Translations under genes and position numbers: made by a program
Notes under the pieces: generated by a model
Databases searched by the model: none
What the model saw: only the letters and a program-made list of their open reading frames with translations
Told to the model about the DNA's origin: nothing
In this document: positions 1-9,303 of the stretch, piece by piece
Numbering within the stretch: the stretch's first letter is position 1
Layout: each line of letters starts with the position of its first letter
NCBI GenBank assembly: GCA_039030555.1
Contig: JBCCDY010000009.1
Coordinates: 62,001 to 126,000, forward strand
DNA from: JBCCDY01 sp039030555
GTDB taxonomy: Bacteria; Bacteroidota; Bacteroidia; Cytophagales; Cyclobacteriaceae
DNA: 64,000 nucleotides
Direction: 5' to 3'

Positions 1-999
1 GAATCCAAGGATCGTGAGATTACTTTTTCAGCAAAGCTCAGAGAACGAATCGGACACCATTTGTATGGTGAACAATGGGCTACCAATATAAAGTCATTCA
101 TTTTTGAAAATGGTCTTATCGAACGACCTGTACACATCATCAGTGCCAACCTGCACAGCGTGATGAATGTACTTTATGCAAAAGCAGCACTCGAGAATGA
201 ATACCCTGATCATAGCCTTGATGATATGGCTAAAATGCTCAGTCTGGCTGAGAATAGCGCCCTGCGTGAGAAGGTGCATCAGTATGCAAAAAAGAATGGA
301 ATGTCGGAACTGGTGCAAACTTCAGGTACTAATCTGATTGTACAGATCATTGATACTGAACATCTGAATTTAGATTCGGTGCCTTCATCAATACATATAA
401 ATAAGGGATACCTCAAAAAGCATAAGCCTTTAATCATTGTGATGGATTATGCATTCGGGGAACAGGCTTACGAGGCTATGGATGAGTTGCTGAAACCGCT
501 GGAAATCGACGGTGAATCAAAGACATTGAATGTCGTTTCCATTTCTATTATGGGTAAAGCAGGAATATTGGAGGGCGATAAAGGCGACATCATGGTTCCT
601 AATGCTCATGTATTCGAAGGAACGGCCGATAATTATCCATTTCATAATGAGTTGAGTAAAGAAGATTTCGAAGGAAACGGATTACTGGTTTGCGAGGGAC
701 CAATGGTTACGGTGCTCGGTACTTCACTTCAGAATAAAGATATTCTTAAATATTTTTTGGAGTCGTCATGGAAAGCGATCGGTCTAGAAATGGAAGGAGC
801 GCATTATCAGAAGGCGATACAATCAGCTGCAAAGGTCAGAAAGAGCATCAGTAATGAAGTCAAGGTTTTGTATGCTTACTATGCCTCAGATAATCCTTTA
901 CTGACGGGTAAAACCCTATCCTCAGGAGGTTTGGGCCTAGACGGAGTCAAACCAACTTACTTAATAACCCAGAAAATTCTGGAGCGAATTTTTGAATAA
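1..999 (+). CDS. DUF6909-like, nucleoside-phosphorylase-fold protein (5' partial)
   Basis: The reading frame is open from base 1, so the window holds only the C-terminal 332 residues; an internal TTG at 61 is not a convincing start. The segment contains a MGKAGIL stretch, a conserved block around IMVPNAHVFEGT and a GLEMEGAHYQ motif, which resembles the EMEG-type substrate-binding motif of purine/uridine phosphorylases. I recognise the whole as the C-terminal half of a Bacteroidota family known as DUF6909. Enzymatic activity is unproven, and a nucleoside or base-related function is inferred from the fold signature only. No signal peptide can be judged because the N-terminus is missing. The next gene (msrA) follows after about 80 nt on the same strand. 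Confidence 0.75.
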   Translation, partial: ESKDREITFSAKLRERIGHHLYGEQWATNIKSFIFENGLIERPVHIISANLHSVMNVLYAKAALENEYPDHSLDDMAKMLSLAENSALREKVHQYAKKNGMSELVQTSGTNLIVQIIDTEHLNLDSVPSSIHINKGYLKKHKPLIIVMDYAFGEQAYEAMDELLKPLEIDGESKTLNVVSISIMGKAGILEGDKGDIMVPNAHVFEGTADNYPFHNELSKEDFEGNGLLVCEGPMVTVLGTSLQNKDILKYFLESSWKAIGLEMEGAHYQKAIQSAAKVRKSISNEVKVLYAYYASDNPLLTGKTLSSGGLGLDGVKPTYLITQKILERIFE

Positions 1000-1079
1000 T
1001 AAAGACATATTGTCATATCAGAATTAATGCTTCGGTTTTTGTGTTAAAACAGATATTTAAAAGATTAAAATCTAAAAAT

Positions 1080-1619
1080 ATGCATAAGGCAACATTCGGT
1101 TCAGGATGCTTTTGGTGTACCGAAGCGATCTTTCAAAAGCTTAAAGGAGTAGATAAAGTTGAATCAGGTTATTCTGGTGGCCATGTTGAAAACCCAACCT
1201 ACGAGCAAGTTTGTGCTAAAAATACGGGACATGCTGAAGTGGTACAAATCACGTATGATGAAAACACAATTTCATTTGAAGAGCTACTAGAGATCTTCTG
1301 GAATACGCATGATCCAACGACAAAAGACCGCCAGGGAAATGATGTCGGCCCACAATATCGGTCTGCGGTTTTTTATCATAATGAAGAGCAGCAACAAAAA
1401 GCAGAGGCTTATAAAAAGCAGTTGGATGGATCAGGCGTTTTTAGTGATCCAATTGTAACAGAGATCAGTCCACTAAAGAACTTCTACATTGCTGAGAATT
1501 ATCATCAGGATTATTTCAACCAGAATGGTCACCAGCCTTATTGCTCTTTTGTGGTTAGGCCCAAAGTAGAAAAGTTTAAGAAGCAGTATGCTGACCGTTT
1601 GGTAAAGAAGGCGTCTTAA
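1080..1619 (+). CDS. msrA: Peptide-methionine (S)-S-oxide reductase MsrA
   Basis: It reduces methionine-S-sulfoxide, free or in proteins, to methionine with thioredoxin as reductant. The catalytic motif GCFWCTEAIF sits at the N-terminus, followed by the family blocks SGYSGGH, GHAEVVQ, FWNTHDPTT and YRSAVF, and near the C-terminus NYHQDYF. The 179 residues from ATG 1080 match the usual length for stand-alone MsrA. An upstream GTG at 1041 would add 13 basic residues that are not typical of the family, so ATG 1080 is preferred. There is no signal peptide, so it is cytoplasmic. The gene is monocistronic and followed by a strong terminator. Confidence 0.95.
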   Translation: MHKATFGSGCFWCTEAIFQKLKGVDKVESGYSGGHVENPTYEQVCAKNTGHAEVVQITYDENTISFEELLEIFWNTHDPTTKDRQGNDVGPQYRSAVFYHNEEQQQKAEAYKKQLDGSGVFSDPIVTEISPLKNFYIAENYHQDYFNQNGHQPYCSFVVRPKVEKFKKQYADRLVKKAS

Positions 1620-1649
1620 AAAATCAGATTTTTAATGCATTCTAACAAC

Positions 1650-1673
1650 AACCCTGCTTCGGCAGGGTTTTTT
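1650..1673 (+). terminator. Rho-independent terminator of msrA
   Basis: An 8-bp GC-containing stem (1650-1657 with 1662-1669) closes a TTCG tetraloop and runs directly into a T-tract. It lies 30 nt after the msrA stop. Confidence 0.9.
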
Positions 1674-1775
1674 GTACTCACTTTTTTAAAATGGCTAATA
1701 TTAGGTATGACTTTTTTGTCTTTATATACACATATTTATCAATGTGAAATAATTAATAAATTCAAATAACAAGTC

Positions 1776-2681
1776 ATGCATGAGAATATAAAATTTACTG
1801 TCAGGTTAGACCAGAGTATAATTCCCTTGGAGAGCTCATCCCAAGTTCATCAGTTAAATAATCTTCATGAAGAAAAAGAGGAGACGTTTGATTCCATTAA
1901 TGCCAAGTCTCAAATGGCTGACTGGCAGGCTGTTTTTCAAGGTGTAAGATATGGAACTGAGCATATAATATATGCCAAGTTCTGTGGTGCATCATCTAAT
2001 CAAAATGATTCTAATCCGGTATTTACGGTTGAAACGATTCAATTATATATTCAGAATTATAGAGGACCTGTAACAATTGGATTTAACAGCGCTAAAGTTT
2101 TAATTGGGGAGGAAACATTCCTTAAGGAGGAAAGTGATGAAGATAATGATCTTAAGGACTCTGATCCCCGTTATCCTGATAGAAAGCAGTATACCTTAAA
2201 AATTGGACTGGAAGGACTAAAAGATAAACCTGATGACTTTTTTGTACTTGATAAATCCAGATTTTCGTTTGAAGAATGTTCATATGGCAAACAATTGCAA
2301 TTGAAAAATGGAGATACTTTAAGAGTGCAAACCTGGTTTTCTCCAACTAATCCTGACTTTACAAGAATTTTCACAGATTTGCAATCGCTAAAATCCACAC
2401 CATTTGTTGATAAAATTTTTATGGACAGATACGGAGAGGATGTTTTTGTAACAAAGCGCGGGTTTCGAAAATTGAAAGAAATCAACTCTTTTGACAAGGG
2501 AATTGTGTCTGATGAAGATCTTAAAAAAGCAAAAGAAAACGTAATAGCTTCAATACTAAATGATTTAGATGAGCAGAACTCTGAGTCTCAAGATTACAAT
2601 GATGAAATGATAGATAAAAGGATTACTGGTGCATTTAGACCATGCGCTGCTGTTTATTCTTTTTTTTATTTTAAAACGTGA
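1776..2681 (+). CDS. Unknown protein upstream of a two-component system
   Basis: I do not recognise this 301-residue protein. It has no signal peptide, no transmembrane segment and no lipobox. The middle third (about 90-200) looks like mixed beta structure, and residues 230-290 are charged and probably helical. The C-terminus is unusual, changing from an acidic region to an aromatic run ending in SFFYFKT. It ends 7 nt before the histidine kinase gene on the same strand, so co-transcription with the kinase and response regulator is likely. A role as an input or output partner of that system is only inference. The nearest terminator is the one after msrA, so the promoter should lie in 1674-1775. 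Confidence 0.6.
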   Translation: MHENIKFTVRLDQSIIPLESSSQVHQLNNLHEEKEETFDSINAKSQMADWQAVFQGVRYGTEHIIYAKFCGASSNQNDSNPVFTVETIQLYIQNYRGPVTIGFNSAKVLIGEETFLKEESDEDNDLKDSDPRYPDRKQYTLKIGLEGLKDKPDDFFVLDKSRFSFEECSYGKQLQLKNGDTLRVQTWFSPTNPDFTRIFTDLQSLKSTPFVDKIFMDRYGEDVFVTKRGFRKLKEINSFDKGIVSDEDLKKAKENVIASILNDLDEQNSESQDYNDEMIDKRITGAFRPCAAVYSFFYFKT

Positions 2682-2688
2682 AATCTAA

Positions 2689-4551
2689 ATGAAATTAGCG
2701 CCTTTATGTTTTTACTTATTCTTTAATAGTCTTGAGGCACATTCCATAAAATACAATTCTGAGTTAATAGATCATTTCAGATACTATGAATTAGATAGTC
2801 TTGAATCAAAAATAGACGAAGTTGACGCTTTCGCCCAATCTATGATCAGAATCCAACTTCAATTTTTGAAGTCGTATGATACAAATCATCTTAATTTTGA
2901 TAGTTCTAATTACAGCAAAAATTCTTCACTTCTTGCAAAATTCTTCTTTCATGTAAACAAAGGTGATTTTTTGTTTTACCTCTTTGAGAATAAAAATATT
3001 GAAGCAAGAAATGAATATTTAAAATCGATAGAGATTTCAACATCAGAGGGAGATAAGAAGCTGGTGTGTGAAGGCTATAAGAAGTTGCTGATGTTTAATA
3101 AGCTAAGCTACTTGACCGATAATTCAACTGCATTATATTATGTGGATTTGTATAAGAAAAATGCTTATGATGAGTACGAGCAAAAGTTTGCATTATACTT
3201 TGAACTGCTTTTTAATTATAGAAATGATCCCATTTATGGTGAATGGAATTCTGAAATAGCACAAGAATTAGAAAACTATGCACGTGAAGAATCACACCAT
3301 TATTTGAATGCGATGATTTATAACCTCTTAGCAATTTATTCCTATAATAATCTAAACTTGTATAGTTCAGCAGTAGAATATAATCAAGAAGCTATTAGAA
3401 GTCTTGATAAAATAGAATCTAAATATAGAATAACAGAGGTTAATAGAGCCTATACTCACTTGTTGAGATGCCATACTTTTGAAGGAGAAATGCAACATGC
3501 TATTTCCGTTATTAGTAAAATGGATACCTCTGGTAGCAATAAAGTTGAGAAAAGCTATAAAAGGTACCTCCATTTTTATCAATCAATAGTAGATACCTCG
3601 TTTTCCAGATTTAGGTCTGGTTATTTGAATCTTTGGAAGTACACTTTTCAAAATGATAAAGCAATGTCTTATGAAAACCTAAATTCTATAAGGTTACTGG
3701 AGACCAAATACCAAACTGAAAAGAAAGAAAATGAGATAGCGCTTCAAAAAGCAGAGATTAAACAAAAAACAGCAGAACGTAATAATCTGCTTGTTTCGCT
3801 TGCTGTCATAGTATTTCTCGTAATCGCATTAGTTATTTTCTACATTCAAAGACAGAAGAATTTCAAACTTACGGTTCAAAAAAATGAAGTATTGCATAAT
3901 CAACGCATTACAAAACTACTTCAGGAACAAGAAAACAAGACATTTGATGCGATGCTAACTGGTCAAGAGCAGGAGCGGAAAAGAGTAGCAGAAGATTTAC
4001 ATGATCGCTTGGGGAGTTTACTTTCAGCCACTAAAATGCATTTCGAAGCGGCTACATCTACATTGCCTAACAGTAGCAGTGAGCAAATCGGAAAGATAGG
4101 GGAATTACTGGATAGGGCTGTGACGGGTACCAGGCAGATAGCGCACAATATGTTATCAGGTGTACTGACTAAGTTTGGGCTTCAAGCCGCTTTAGAAGAC
4201 TTAAAGGAAACTATAGAAACCGATGACGGCTTAAGCATGATTTTGGAGATTGATAGTTTTGCGCGTATAGATGGAGATACAGAAATTCAACTTTATAGAA
4301 TTGTTCAGGAATGTGTAAGTAATACTCTGAAACATGCGAGGGCATCTGAGATAATTATAAAATTAACTAAAAGTAGTGAAGTTCTTTATTTAATTATTGG
4401 CGATAATGGAGTCGGATTTGATACTAATAAAGTGAGCAATGGTATTGGTTTAGATAACATTAGAAATCGCGCTAAGAAAATTGGTGCCAAAGCTTCGATT
4501 CAAAGTGAGGAGGGAAATGGAACAAATATTAAAATTTTATTGCCTACCTAA
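2689..4551 (+). CDS. TPR-type sensor histidine kinase, NarL/DegS class
   Basis: A 620-residue kinase. Residues 1-20 look like a signal segment. Residues 30-340 are a helical sensor region with TPR-like repeats, expected in the periplasm. A single transmembrane helix lies at about 367-386. The HisKA_3-type phosphoacceptor motif around EDLHDRLG gives His438. The ATPase domain shows an N-box-like segment near 535-550, GDNGVGFD at about 571 and GIGLDNI at about 585. It should autophosphorylate and pass phosphate to the LuxR-type regulator that starts 4 nt after its stop. The signal sensed is unknown. Such TPR kinases paired with NarL-type regulators are common in Bacteroidota. Confidence 0.88.
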   Translation: MKLAPLCFYLFFNSLEAHSIKYNSELIDHFRYYELDSLESKIDEVDAFAQSMIRIQLQFLKSYDTNHLNFDSSNYSKNSSLLAKFFFHVNKGDFLFYLFENKNIEARNEYLKSIEISTSEGDKKLVCEGYKKLLMFNKLSYLTDNSTALYYVDLYKKNAYDEYEQKFALYFELLFNYRNDPIYGEWNSEIAQELENYAREESHHYLNAMIYNLLAIYSYNNLNLYSSAVEYNQEAIRSLDKIESKYRITEVNRAYTHLLRCHTFEGEMQHAISVISKMDTSGSNKVEKSYKRYLHFYQSIVDTSFSRFRSGYLNLWKYTFQNDKAMSYENLNSIRLLETKYQTEKKENEIALQKAEIKQKTAERNNLLVSLAVIVFLVIALVIFYIQRQKNFKLTVQKNEVLHNQRITKLLQEQENKTFDAMLTGQEQERKRVAEDLHDRLGSLLSATKMHFEAATSTLPNSSSEQIGKIGELLDRAVTGTRQIAHNMLSGVLTKFGLQAALEDLKETIETDDGLSMILEIDSFARIDGDTEIQLYRIVQECVSNTLKHARASEIIIKLTKSSEVLYLIIGDNGVGFDTNKVSNGIGLDNIRNRAKKIGAKASIQSEEGNGTNIKILLPT

Positions 4552-4555
4552 AGCC

Positions 4556-5215
4556 ATGTCAAGCATAAAGATACTCATAGCCGATGATCATCAGATGATT
4601 CTTGAAGGGTTGAAGTCCCTACTGAGCCTGTCTCCTGAAATTGAGATCGTAGCAGAGGCCAATGACGGAGAAAAGGTTTTGGAGTTAGTGGAGTCGCTCC
4701 CTGAACTGGATCAGGTTATACTGGATATCAATATGCCCTCCGTAGATGGAATAGAAGTTACGAAGAAGATTAAGTCTACCTATCCGGAAATTAAAATTCT
4801 GATTTTGAGTATGTACAACCGTCAGGAGTTTATCAAAAACCTAATTGAATCCGGAGCAGATGGTTATATACTTAAGAATTCAGATAAGGCGGAGCTTCTG
4901 GGAGCCATTCACTCTCTTCATAAAGGAGAGCCTTATTTTGGGAAAGAAGTCACAAAAACCATTATGAAAAGCTTTCAGAAAGAGAAACCACCGGCAGAAA
5001 TGCATGAGGTTCCTTTAACGGAACGGGAGAAAGATATTGTCAAACTGATCGCTGAGACTATGACTACTTCTGAAATTGCTGAAAAACTGTTTTTGAGTAC
5101 GCATACTGTAGACACTCACCGAAAGAATATACTATCTAAATTAGAAGTTAAAAATGTAGCCGGCTTGGTTAGGTATGCCATTCAAACCGGCCTGATAAAA
5201 GATTTTGACTGGTGA
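4556..5215 (+). CDS. LuxR/NarL-family response regulator
   Basis: The receiver domain is residues 1-120, with acidic pocket ADDH (10-12), phosphoacceptor Asp57 in LDINMPS, and a conserved Lys in the LKNSDK segment. A LuxR-type helix-turn-helix occupies about 150-215, with LTEREKDIVKLI and the recognition segment STHTVDTHRKNIL. ATG 4556 gives the canonical start MSSIKILIADDH. The frame is open further upstream, but that stretch overlaps the kinase gene. The gene lies 4 nt after the kinase stop, so the pair is certainly an operon. It likely binds DNA as a dimer once phosphorylated; its targets are unknown. It is 219 residues long, normal for the family. Confidence 0.93.
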   Translation: MSSIKILIADDHQMILEGLKSLLSLSPEIEIVAEANDGEKVLELVESLPELDQVILDINMPSVDGIEVTKKIKSTYPEIKILILSMYNRQEFIKNLIESGADGYILKNSDKAELLGAIHSLHKGEPYFGKEVTKTIMKSFQKEKPPAEMHEVPLTEREKDIVKLIAETMTTSEIAEKLFLSTHTVDTHRKNILSKLEVKNVAGLVRYAIQTGLIKDFDW

Positions 5216-5218
5216 GTT

Positions 5219-5617
5219 TTATTCAGAGATCCTTCTATACCGTTCCAAACACCCTTCAAAGCATTGACGGTCAAGGATGAGATCTCCATTCTCAAATTCA
5301 AAAGTGATTGAAACATCAGGGCAAAAATTAGATGTGATTGTTCCATTTGAAAAACTGTAACGTCCCCGGTCTTCTACAGTAGAAAGTGGATCAAGGTCAC
5401 ATAAAGAACCCTCAGCAGTATATCGTCCGAAAGCATTGATACTGATGATCTTAGTGCTTTGAACAGGCTGAAAATCTCCGGGAGTAGTGATAAACCCAAT
5501 ATTTTGCTCTATTAAAAGCCAGTCCCCCACAATTTCAGGCCCTCCGATTTCTTCATCAGTGCAGGACAGAAAGACAATGAACAAAACAGAGTAATACGTT
5601 ATAAACTTAACATTCAT
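5219..5617 (-). CDS. Small lipoprotein, lipocalin-like
   Basis: A 132-residue lipoprotein. A hydrophobic N-terminus ends in lipobox FLSC (Cys at about 19), followed by an acidic TDEE. The rest is beta-rich and reads like the short lipocalin-like domain common in Bacteroidota (GDWLLIEQ near the mature N-terminus, a repeated pattern of strands, paired cysteines). It should be anchored in a membrane and face the periplasm or the surface. It converges on the response regulator gene with only 3 nt between the stops. It is followed at 28 nt distance on the same strand by the preceding membrane-protein gene, so the two may be co-transcribed. Function unknown. Confidence 0.7.
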   Translation of the reverse strand: MNVKFITYYSVLFIVFLSCTDEEIGGPEIVGDWLLIEQNIGFITTPGDFQPVQSTKIISINAFGRYTAEGSLCDLDPLSTVEDRGRYSFSNGTITSNFCPDVSITFEFENGDLILDRQCFEGCLERYRRISE

Positions 5618-5644
5618 TTTATAGAATTAGGATCATAGTCGTAT

Positions 5645-6217
5645 TTAAGAACCAGCTGATTCCCTAAAAGCCTCGTAAAGAACCAATAGTTCTTTTTCGA
5701 CTTCTATGAGATCAGTTAGCATGAATACTAATGTATTTTTATGAATCGTTTCAGATTTATGAATTATCGGATGAAAGTTACTAATCATAATCTGTGAAGA
5801 GAGTTCATAACTCTTGGTCTTTACCTTTAATTCTGAAAGTTTTTTTAAAACTTCGAAATCTACCAGATTCAAATGTGTGTTAAATAGAAAGTCAGAAGAA
5901 GTAGTGATAAGGTCAGGAGTTGATAAGCCTTTTACCTTCCTTATTATGTCCAATACGCTAATTGAAGAGTCTGATTTGTAATAAGACAGTGAATCCAAGG
6001 TTCTGTACTGTTTATTCAGTAATTGTTCTATTTCTATTTTATTTAGTTCATTCTCTTCCAATACGGCATCTAAAGCCTTTTTGATAAAAGCTTTTTCTTT
6101 TTGTGTCTCTTGAAAATTACTGAGGGCAAGCGCTAGAAATACCCCGAATACCACCGGAATCATTTCTGCACCCATTTTTAGGATCCTTTCGAATGCAGAT
6201 TTTTTTGATTTCCCCAT
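5645..6217 (-). CDS. Unknown protein with one N-terminal membrane helix
   Basis: A 190-residue protein with a basic N-terminus (GKSKKSAFERI), then one transmembrane helix at about 18-35 (IPVVFGVFLALALSNF), then a long charged helical part rich in E, K and L. It resembles, without proof, the small single-pass proteins of Bacteroidota such as the DUF6090 type. Membrane-anchored with a soluble helical domain is all that can be stated. The start lies 59 nt from the divergent helicase gene start at 6277, so both promoters share this short gap. Likely in one transcript with the lipoprotein downstream. Confidence 0.6.
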   Translation of the reverse strand: MGKSKKSAFERILKMGAEMIPVVFGVFLALALSNFQETQKEKAFIKKALDAVLEENELNKIEIEQLLNKQYRTLDSLSYYKSDSSISVLDIIRKVKGLSTPDLITTSSDFLFNTHLNLVDFEVLKKLSELKVKTKSYELSSQIMISNFHPIIHKSETIHKNTLVFMLTDLIEVEKELLVLYEAFRESAGS

Positions 6218-6276
6218 TAACTAAAAGTAAAGACTACTCAATAATATTAAAATTGATTTACATAAGTTTATCGAAC

Positions 6277-8715
6277 ATGTCTATTCCTGAAAGTCAAAGT
6301 TTTTTTCAGTTCAAAAATTATACCCCTTATCCGTTTCAAGAAGAAACATGGGATTACTACCATCAAGGCTATCACGGACTTTTAAATGCGCCTACCGGCT
6401 CCGGGAAGACACTTTCCTTGCTCCTCCCGGTAATTGAAGAATATCTAAAGAACTACCCTGAAAAAACGAGGATTTCAAGTATCCAGATGATCTGGATTTC
6501 TCCCATACGCGCTTTGACTAAAGAGATTGAGCAAGTTGCCAATCAAATTATCAATTTCTATGAAATTCCATGGAAAGTTGCTGTCAGAACAGGAGATACT
6601 ACAGTTGCGGAGCGGCAGAAAATGAAGAATAACCTTCCACAGATTCTGATCACCACTCCTGAAAGCTTACACTTGCTACTGGCCTCTAAAGGCTATTACA
6701 AAACATTTGGAAACTTAAAATGCCTTGTGGCTGATGAATGGCACGAGCTGATGGGTTCAAAACGAGCGGTACTACTTGAGCTAGCCTTAAGCCGGTTAAA
6801 GACTATTTGCCCTGATTTAAGGATATGGGGAATTTCTGCGACCATTGGTAATATGAACGAGGCTGCTCAGGTACTGTTTGGGCCTGGTCTCGAAGAGCTG
6901 AAATTCAGGATGGTCAAAGCAAACATTGAAAAGAAGATAGAGGTGGTTTCGATTATTCCAGATGAGATTGAGAAATTCCCCTGGCATGGACATTTGGGAA
7001 TTAAACTCCTAGGGAGAATTATTCCGATTATTGAAAAGAGTTCAACCTCTTTGATTTTTACGAATGTTCGTTCCCAGGCTGAAATATGGTACCAGAGGTT
7101 ATTGGAAGCTGCTCCGGAACTGGCCGGAGTGTTAGCGATGCACCACGGATCTATCGATAAAAAACTAAGGATGTGGGTGGAAGCTGCATTGCATAGCGAA
7201 CAATTGAAGGCAGTAGTTTGCACATCGAGCCTCGACTTAGGGGTCGATTTCCGTCCGGTGGAAACCATCGTTCAAATAGGGAGTCCGAGAGGCGTTTCCA
7301 GGTTTATCCAAAGGGCGGGGCGAAGTGGCCACAGGCCGGGAGCAACGAGTCGAATTTATTTTTTACCAACGCATTCACTGGAGCTAGTAGAAGTGGCTGC
7401 CTTGAAAAATGCCATCAAAGAAAAACAACTGGAAGATCGAAAACCCTACTTTCGGTCTTTCGATGTATTGATCCAATATTTGGTTACGCTGGCCGTTTCA
7501 GAGGGCTTTGATCCGAGAGTGATCTTGGAAGAAGTACGGTCTACCTTTTCATACGAATCCATCTCCGATGAAGAATGGCAATGGGTTTTGAATTTTATTA
7601 GGTATGGAGGAGAATCCTTGGATGCTTATGACGAATTCAAGAAAGTCGAGGTAGAAGATGGTCTCTGGAAAGTAAAAAACCGAGGAATTGCAATGAGGCA
7701 TCGCCTTTCCATAGGAACCATTGTGAGCGATACCATGCTTCGAGTCAAATTTATGCGAGGTGGTTTTATCGGTACTGTGGAGGAATGGTTTATCTCGAAA
7801 ATGAAGATCGGGGATAAGTTTTGGTTTGCTGGGAAACCATTGGAGTTCGTCAAACTGGATAAATTGACAGTTTACGTGAAAAAGGTAAAGATCAGTGGAA
7901 AGGCTATGATTCCTAGTTGGCAGGGGGGGAGGATGAATCTTTCCTCACAATTGGCCAAATCGATACGAATTAAACTGGAGGAAGCGGTCTATGGTCAATC
8001 TAAGGACGAAGAAATCCAGGTTCTGGCTCCGCTTTTTGAAAAGCAGCAGGAAGAATCAATCGTCCCGAAAGAAAATGAATTACTTATTGAAAAGACTTAC
8101 AGTAAAGATGGTTGCCATGTTTTTGTTTATCCTTTCGAAGGTCGTTTTGTGCACGAAGGCCTTTCACATCTATTAGCCTATCGAATTTCAATGCTTCAGC
8201 CGATTAGTTTTTCAATCGCGTTTACGGATTATGGTTTTGAGCTACTTTCAGATCAGGATATTCCAATTGAAGATGCTGTAGATACCGATATTTTCTCCGC
8301 GAATCAATTGTATGAAGACATTAATGCTTCTGTGAATTCGAATGAAATGGCCAGGAGAAAATTCAGGGACATAGCCAATATCGCGGGGCTGGTTTTCCAG
8401 GGTTTTCCTGGAAAAGAAATGAGTAATCGCCATTTGCAGTCTAACTCAGCTTTATTTTTTGACGTTTTTTCAGAATACGATCCTGATAACCTTTTGCTAA
8501 GACAAGCTTTTGAAGAAGTATTCGAGTTTCAGTTAGAAGAAGATCGGGTGCGAAAAGTTTTAGAACGAATAGAAAGTCAAACCATTCGGATTATGTATCC
8601 AAAAAAGTTCACCCCTTTTTCCTTTCCCATTTTGACCGATCGTTTTCGAGAGCGTTATTTTGGAGAGGCTCTGGAAGAGCAGATTATGAAAATGAAAGTT
8701 CAAATGGAAAATTAG
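6277..8715 (+). CDS. Ligase-associated DEXH-box helicase (Lhr-like)
   Basis: An 812-residue SF2 helicase of the Lhr group, in the form that travels with an ATP-dependent ligase, a PdeM-type phosphoesterase and a beta-CASP exonuclease. Motif I is APTGSGKT (38-45), motif II is DEWH (153-156), motif III is the SATIG region, and motif VI is QRAGRSGHR. The long C-terminal region after residue 420 matches the Lhr winged-helix and beta-barrel core. ATG 6277 (MSIPESQ) is chosen because an upstream extension would overlap the divergent gene and the length then fits the family. It probably translocates 3' to 5' on single-stranded DNA during repair. The family's associated genes lie at 9863, 11972 and 16068. 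Confidence 0.92.
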   Translation: MSIPESQSFFQFKNYTPYPFQEETWDYYHQGYHGLLNAPTGSGKTLSLLLPVIEEYLKNYPEKTRISSIQMIWISPIRALTKEIEQVANQIINFYEIPWKVAVRTGDTTVAERQKMKNNLPQILITTPESLHLLLASKGYYKTFGNLKCLVADEWHELMGSKRAVLLELALSRLKTICPDLRIWGISATIGNMNEAAQVLFGPGLEELKFRMVKANIEKKIEVVSIIPDEIEKFPWHGHLGIKLLGRIIPIIEKSSTSLIFTNVRSQAEIWYQRLLEAAPELAGVLAMHHGSIDKKLRMWVEAALHSEQLKAVVCTSSLDLGVDFRPVETIVQIGSPRGVSRFIQRAGRSGHRPGATSRIYFLPTHSLELVEVAALKNAIKEKQLEDRKPYFRSFDVLIQYLVTLAVSEGFDPRVILEEVRSTFSYESISDEEWQWVLNFIRYGGESLDAYDEFKKVEVEDGLWKVKNRGIAMRHRLSIGTIVSDTMLRVKFMRGGFIGTVEEWFISKMKIGDKFWFAGKPLEFVKLDKLTVYVKKVKISGKAMIPSWQGGRMNLSSQLAKSIRIKLEEAVYGQSKDEEIQVLAPLFEKQQEESIVPKENELLIEKTYSKDGCHVFVYPFEGRFVHEGLSHLLAYRISMLQPISFSIAFTDYGFELLSDQDIPIEDAVDTDIFSANQLYEDINASVNSNEMARRKFRDIANIAGLVFQGFPGKEMSNRHLQSNSALFFDVFSEYDPDNLLLRQAFEEVFEFQLEEDRVRKVLERIESQTIRIMYPKKFTPFSFPILTDRFRERYFGEALEEQIMKMKVQMEN

Positions 8716-8734
8716 TACCTCGCAAACACTTGTG

Positions 8735-9172
8735 TTAAAGAACAGAAGTTTCGAAGAACTTTTTTAACGTTTTGACACAAAGATCACTATTCAGCTTATT
8801 ACCCTCAATAAGCTTTCTAAATACCTGGAGATCTTGCTGCTCTATTTCGGTATTAAAGTCGAGGCTTTTAGTATATACATTTTTATAACCCATATGCCAG
8901 GTTGGAAACAACCGCTTTTCTATGGGCTCAAAGAAGATTAGAAAAACATCATAATGTCTTTCATCTCCTTTTATAGTATCATATAAGCTTTTAATTGTAT
9001 CCGGATCTCCTTCCAGATACTGAATAAACTTATCGTCAGAGTGCAGTAAAATGCCCGTAATGTGATCTTTTGAATTGTTCTTCCTGCATGATTCTAAGAT
9101 TTTTTCTATTTCTTGATTAGTACAAGAATCACTCTTCCTACTGGTATAAACGATTCTAGATAGTCCACTCAT
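8735..9172 (-). CDS. BLUF-domain blue-light sensor
   Basis: A 145-residue stand-alone BLUF photoreceptor. The flavin-binding and photocycle residues are all present: Tyr9 (IVYTSR), Asn33, Gln51 in FIQYLEG, and Trp92/Met94 in FPTWHMG. The domain spans 1-95. The remaining 50 residues are a helical cap without an output domain, as in short BLUF proteins that act through protein contacts. It lies antiparallel to the helicase gene, 19 nt from its stop, and a 34-bp perfect palindrome sits 4 nt upstream of its start codon. A second, broken BLUF gene follows at 9304-9681. Partner and output are unknown; light control of the surrounding repair genes is speculation. Confidence 0.92.
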   Translation of the reverse strand: MSGLSRIVYTSRKSDSCTNQEIEKILESCRKNNSKDHITGILLHSDDKFIQYLEGDPDTIKSLYDTIKGDERHYDVFLIFFEPIEKRLFPTWHMGYKNVYTKSLDFNTEIEQQDLQVFRKLIEGNKLNSDLCVKTLKKFFETSVL

Positions 9173-9175
9173 AGC

Positions 9176-9209
9176 TTTGGTCTAAGGAAATTAATTTCCT
9201 TAGACCAAA
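9176..9209. repeat. 34-bp perfect palindrome at the BLUF gene start
   Basis: The 17-nt half-site TTTGGTCTAAGGAAATT is followed at once by its exact reverse complement. It ends 4 nt before the BLUF start codon (read on the minus strand). In RNA it could form a hairpin that hides the start; in DNA it could be a repressor operator. No T-tract follows it on either strand, so it is not a standard terminator. Confidence 0.9.
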
Positions 9210-9303
9210 TTAAGTTAGTGAATTATAAACTATTAATTTCATCTAATTCATCTAAGTATTTTAAAAGAATTTTTAAAGCCATAATACTTTTATCATCTTC
9301 TCT

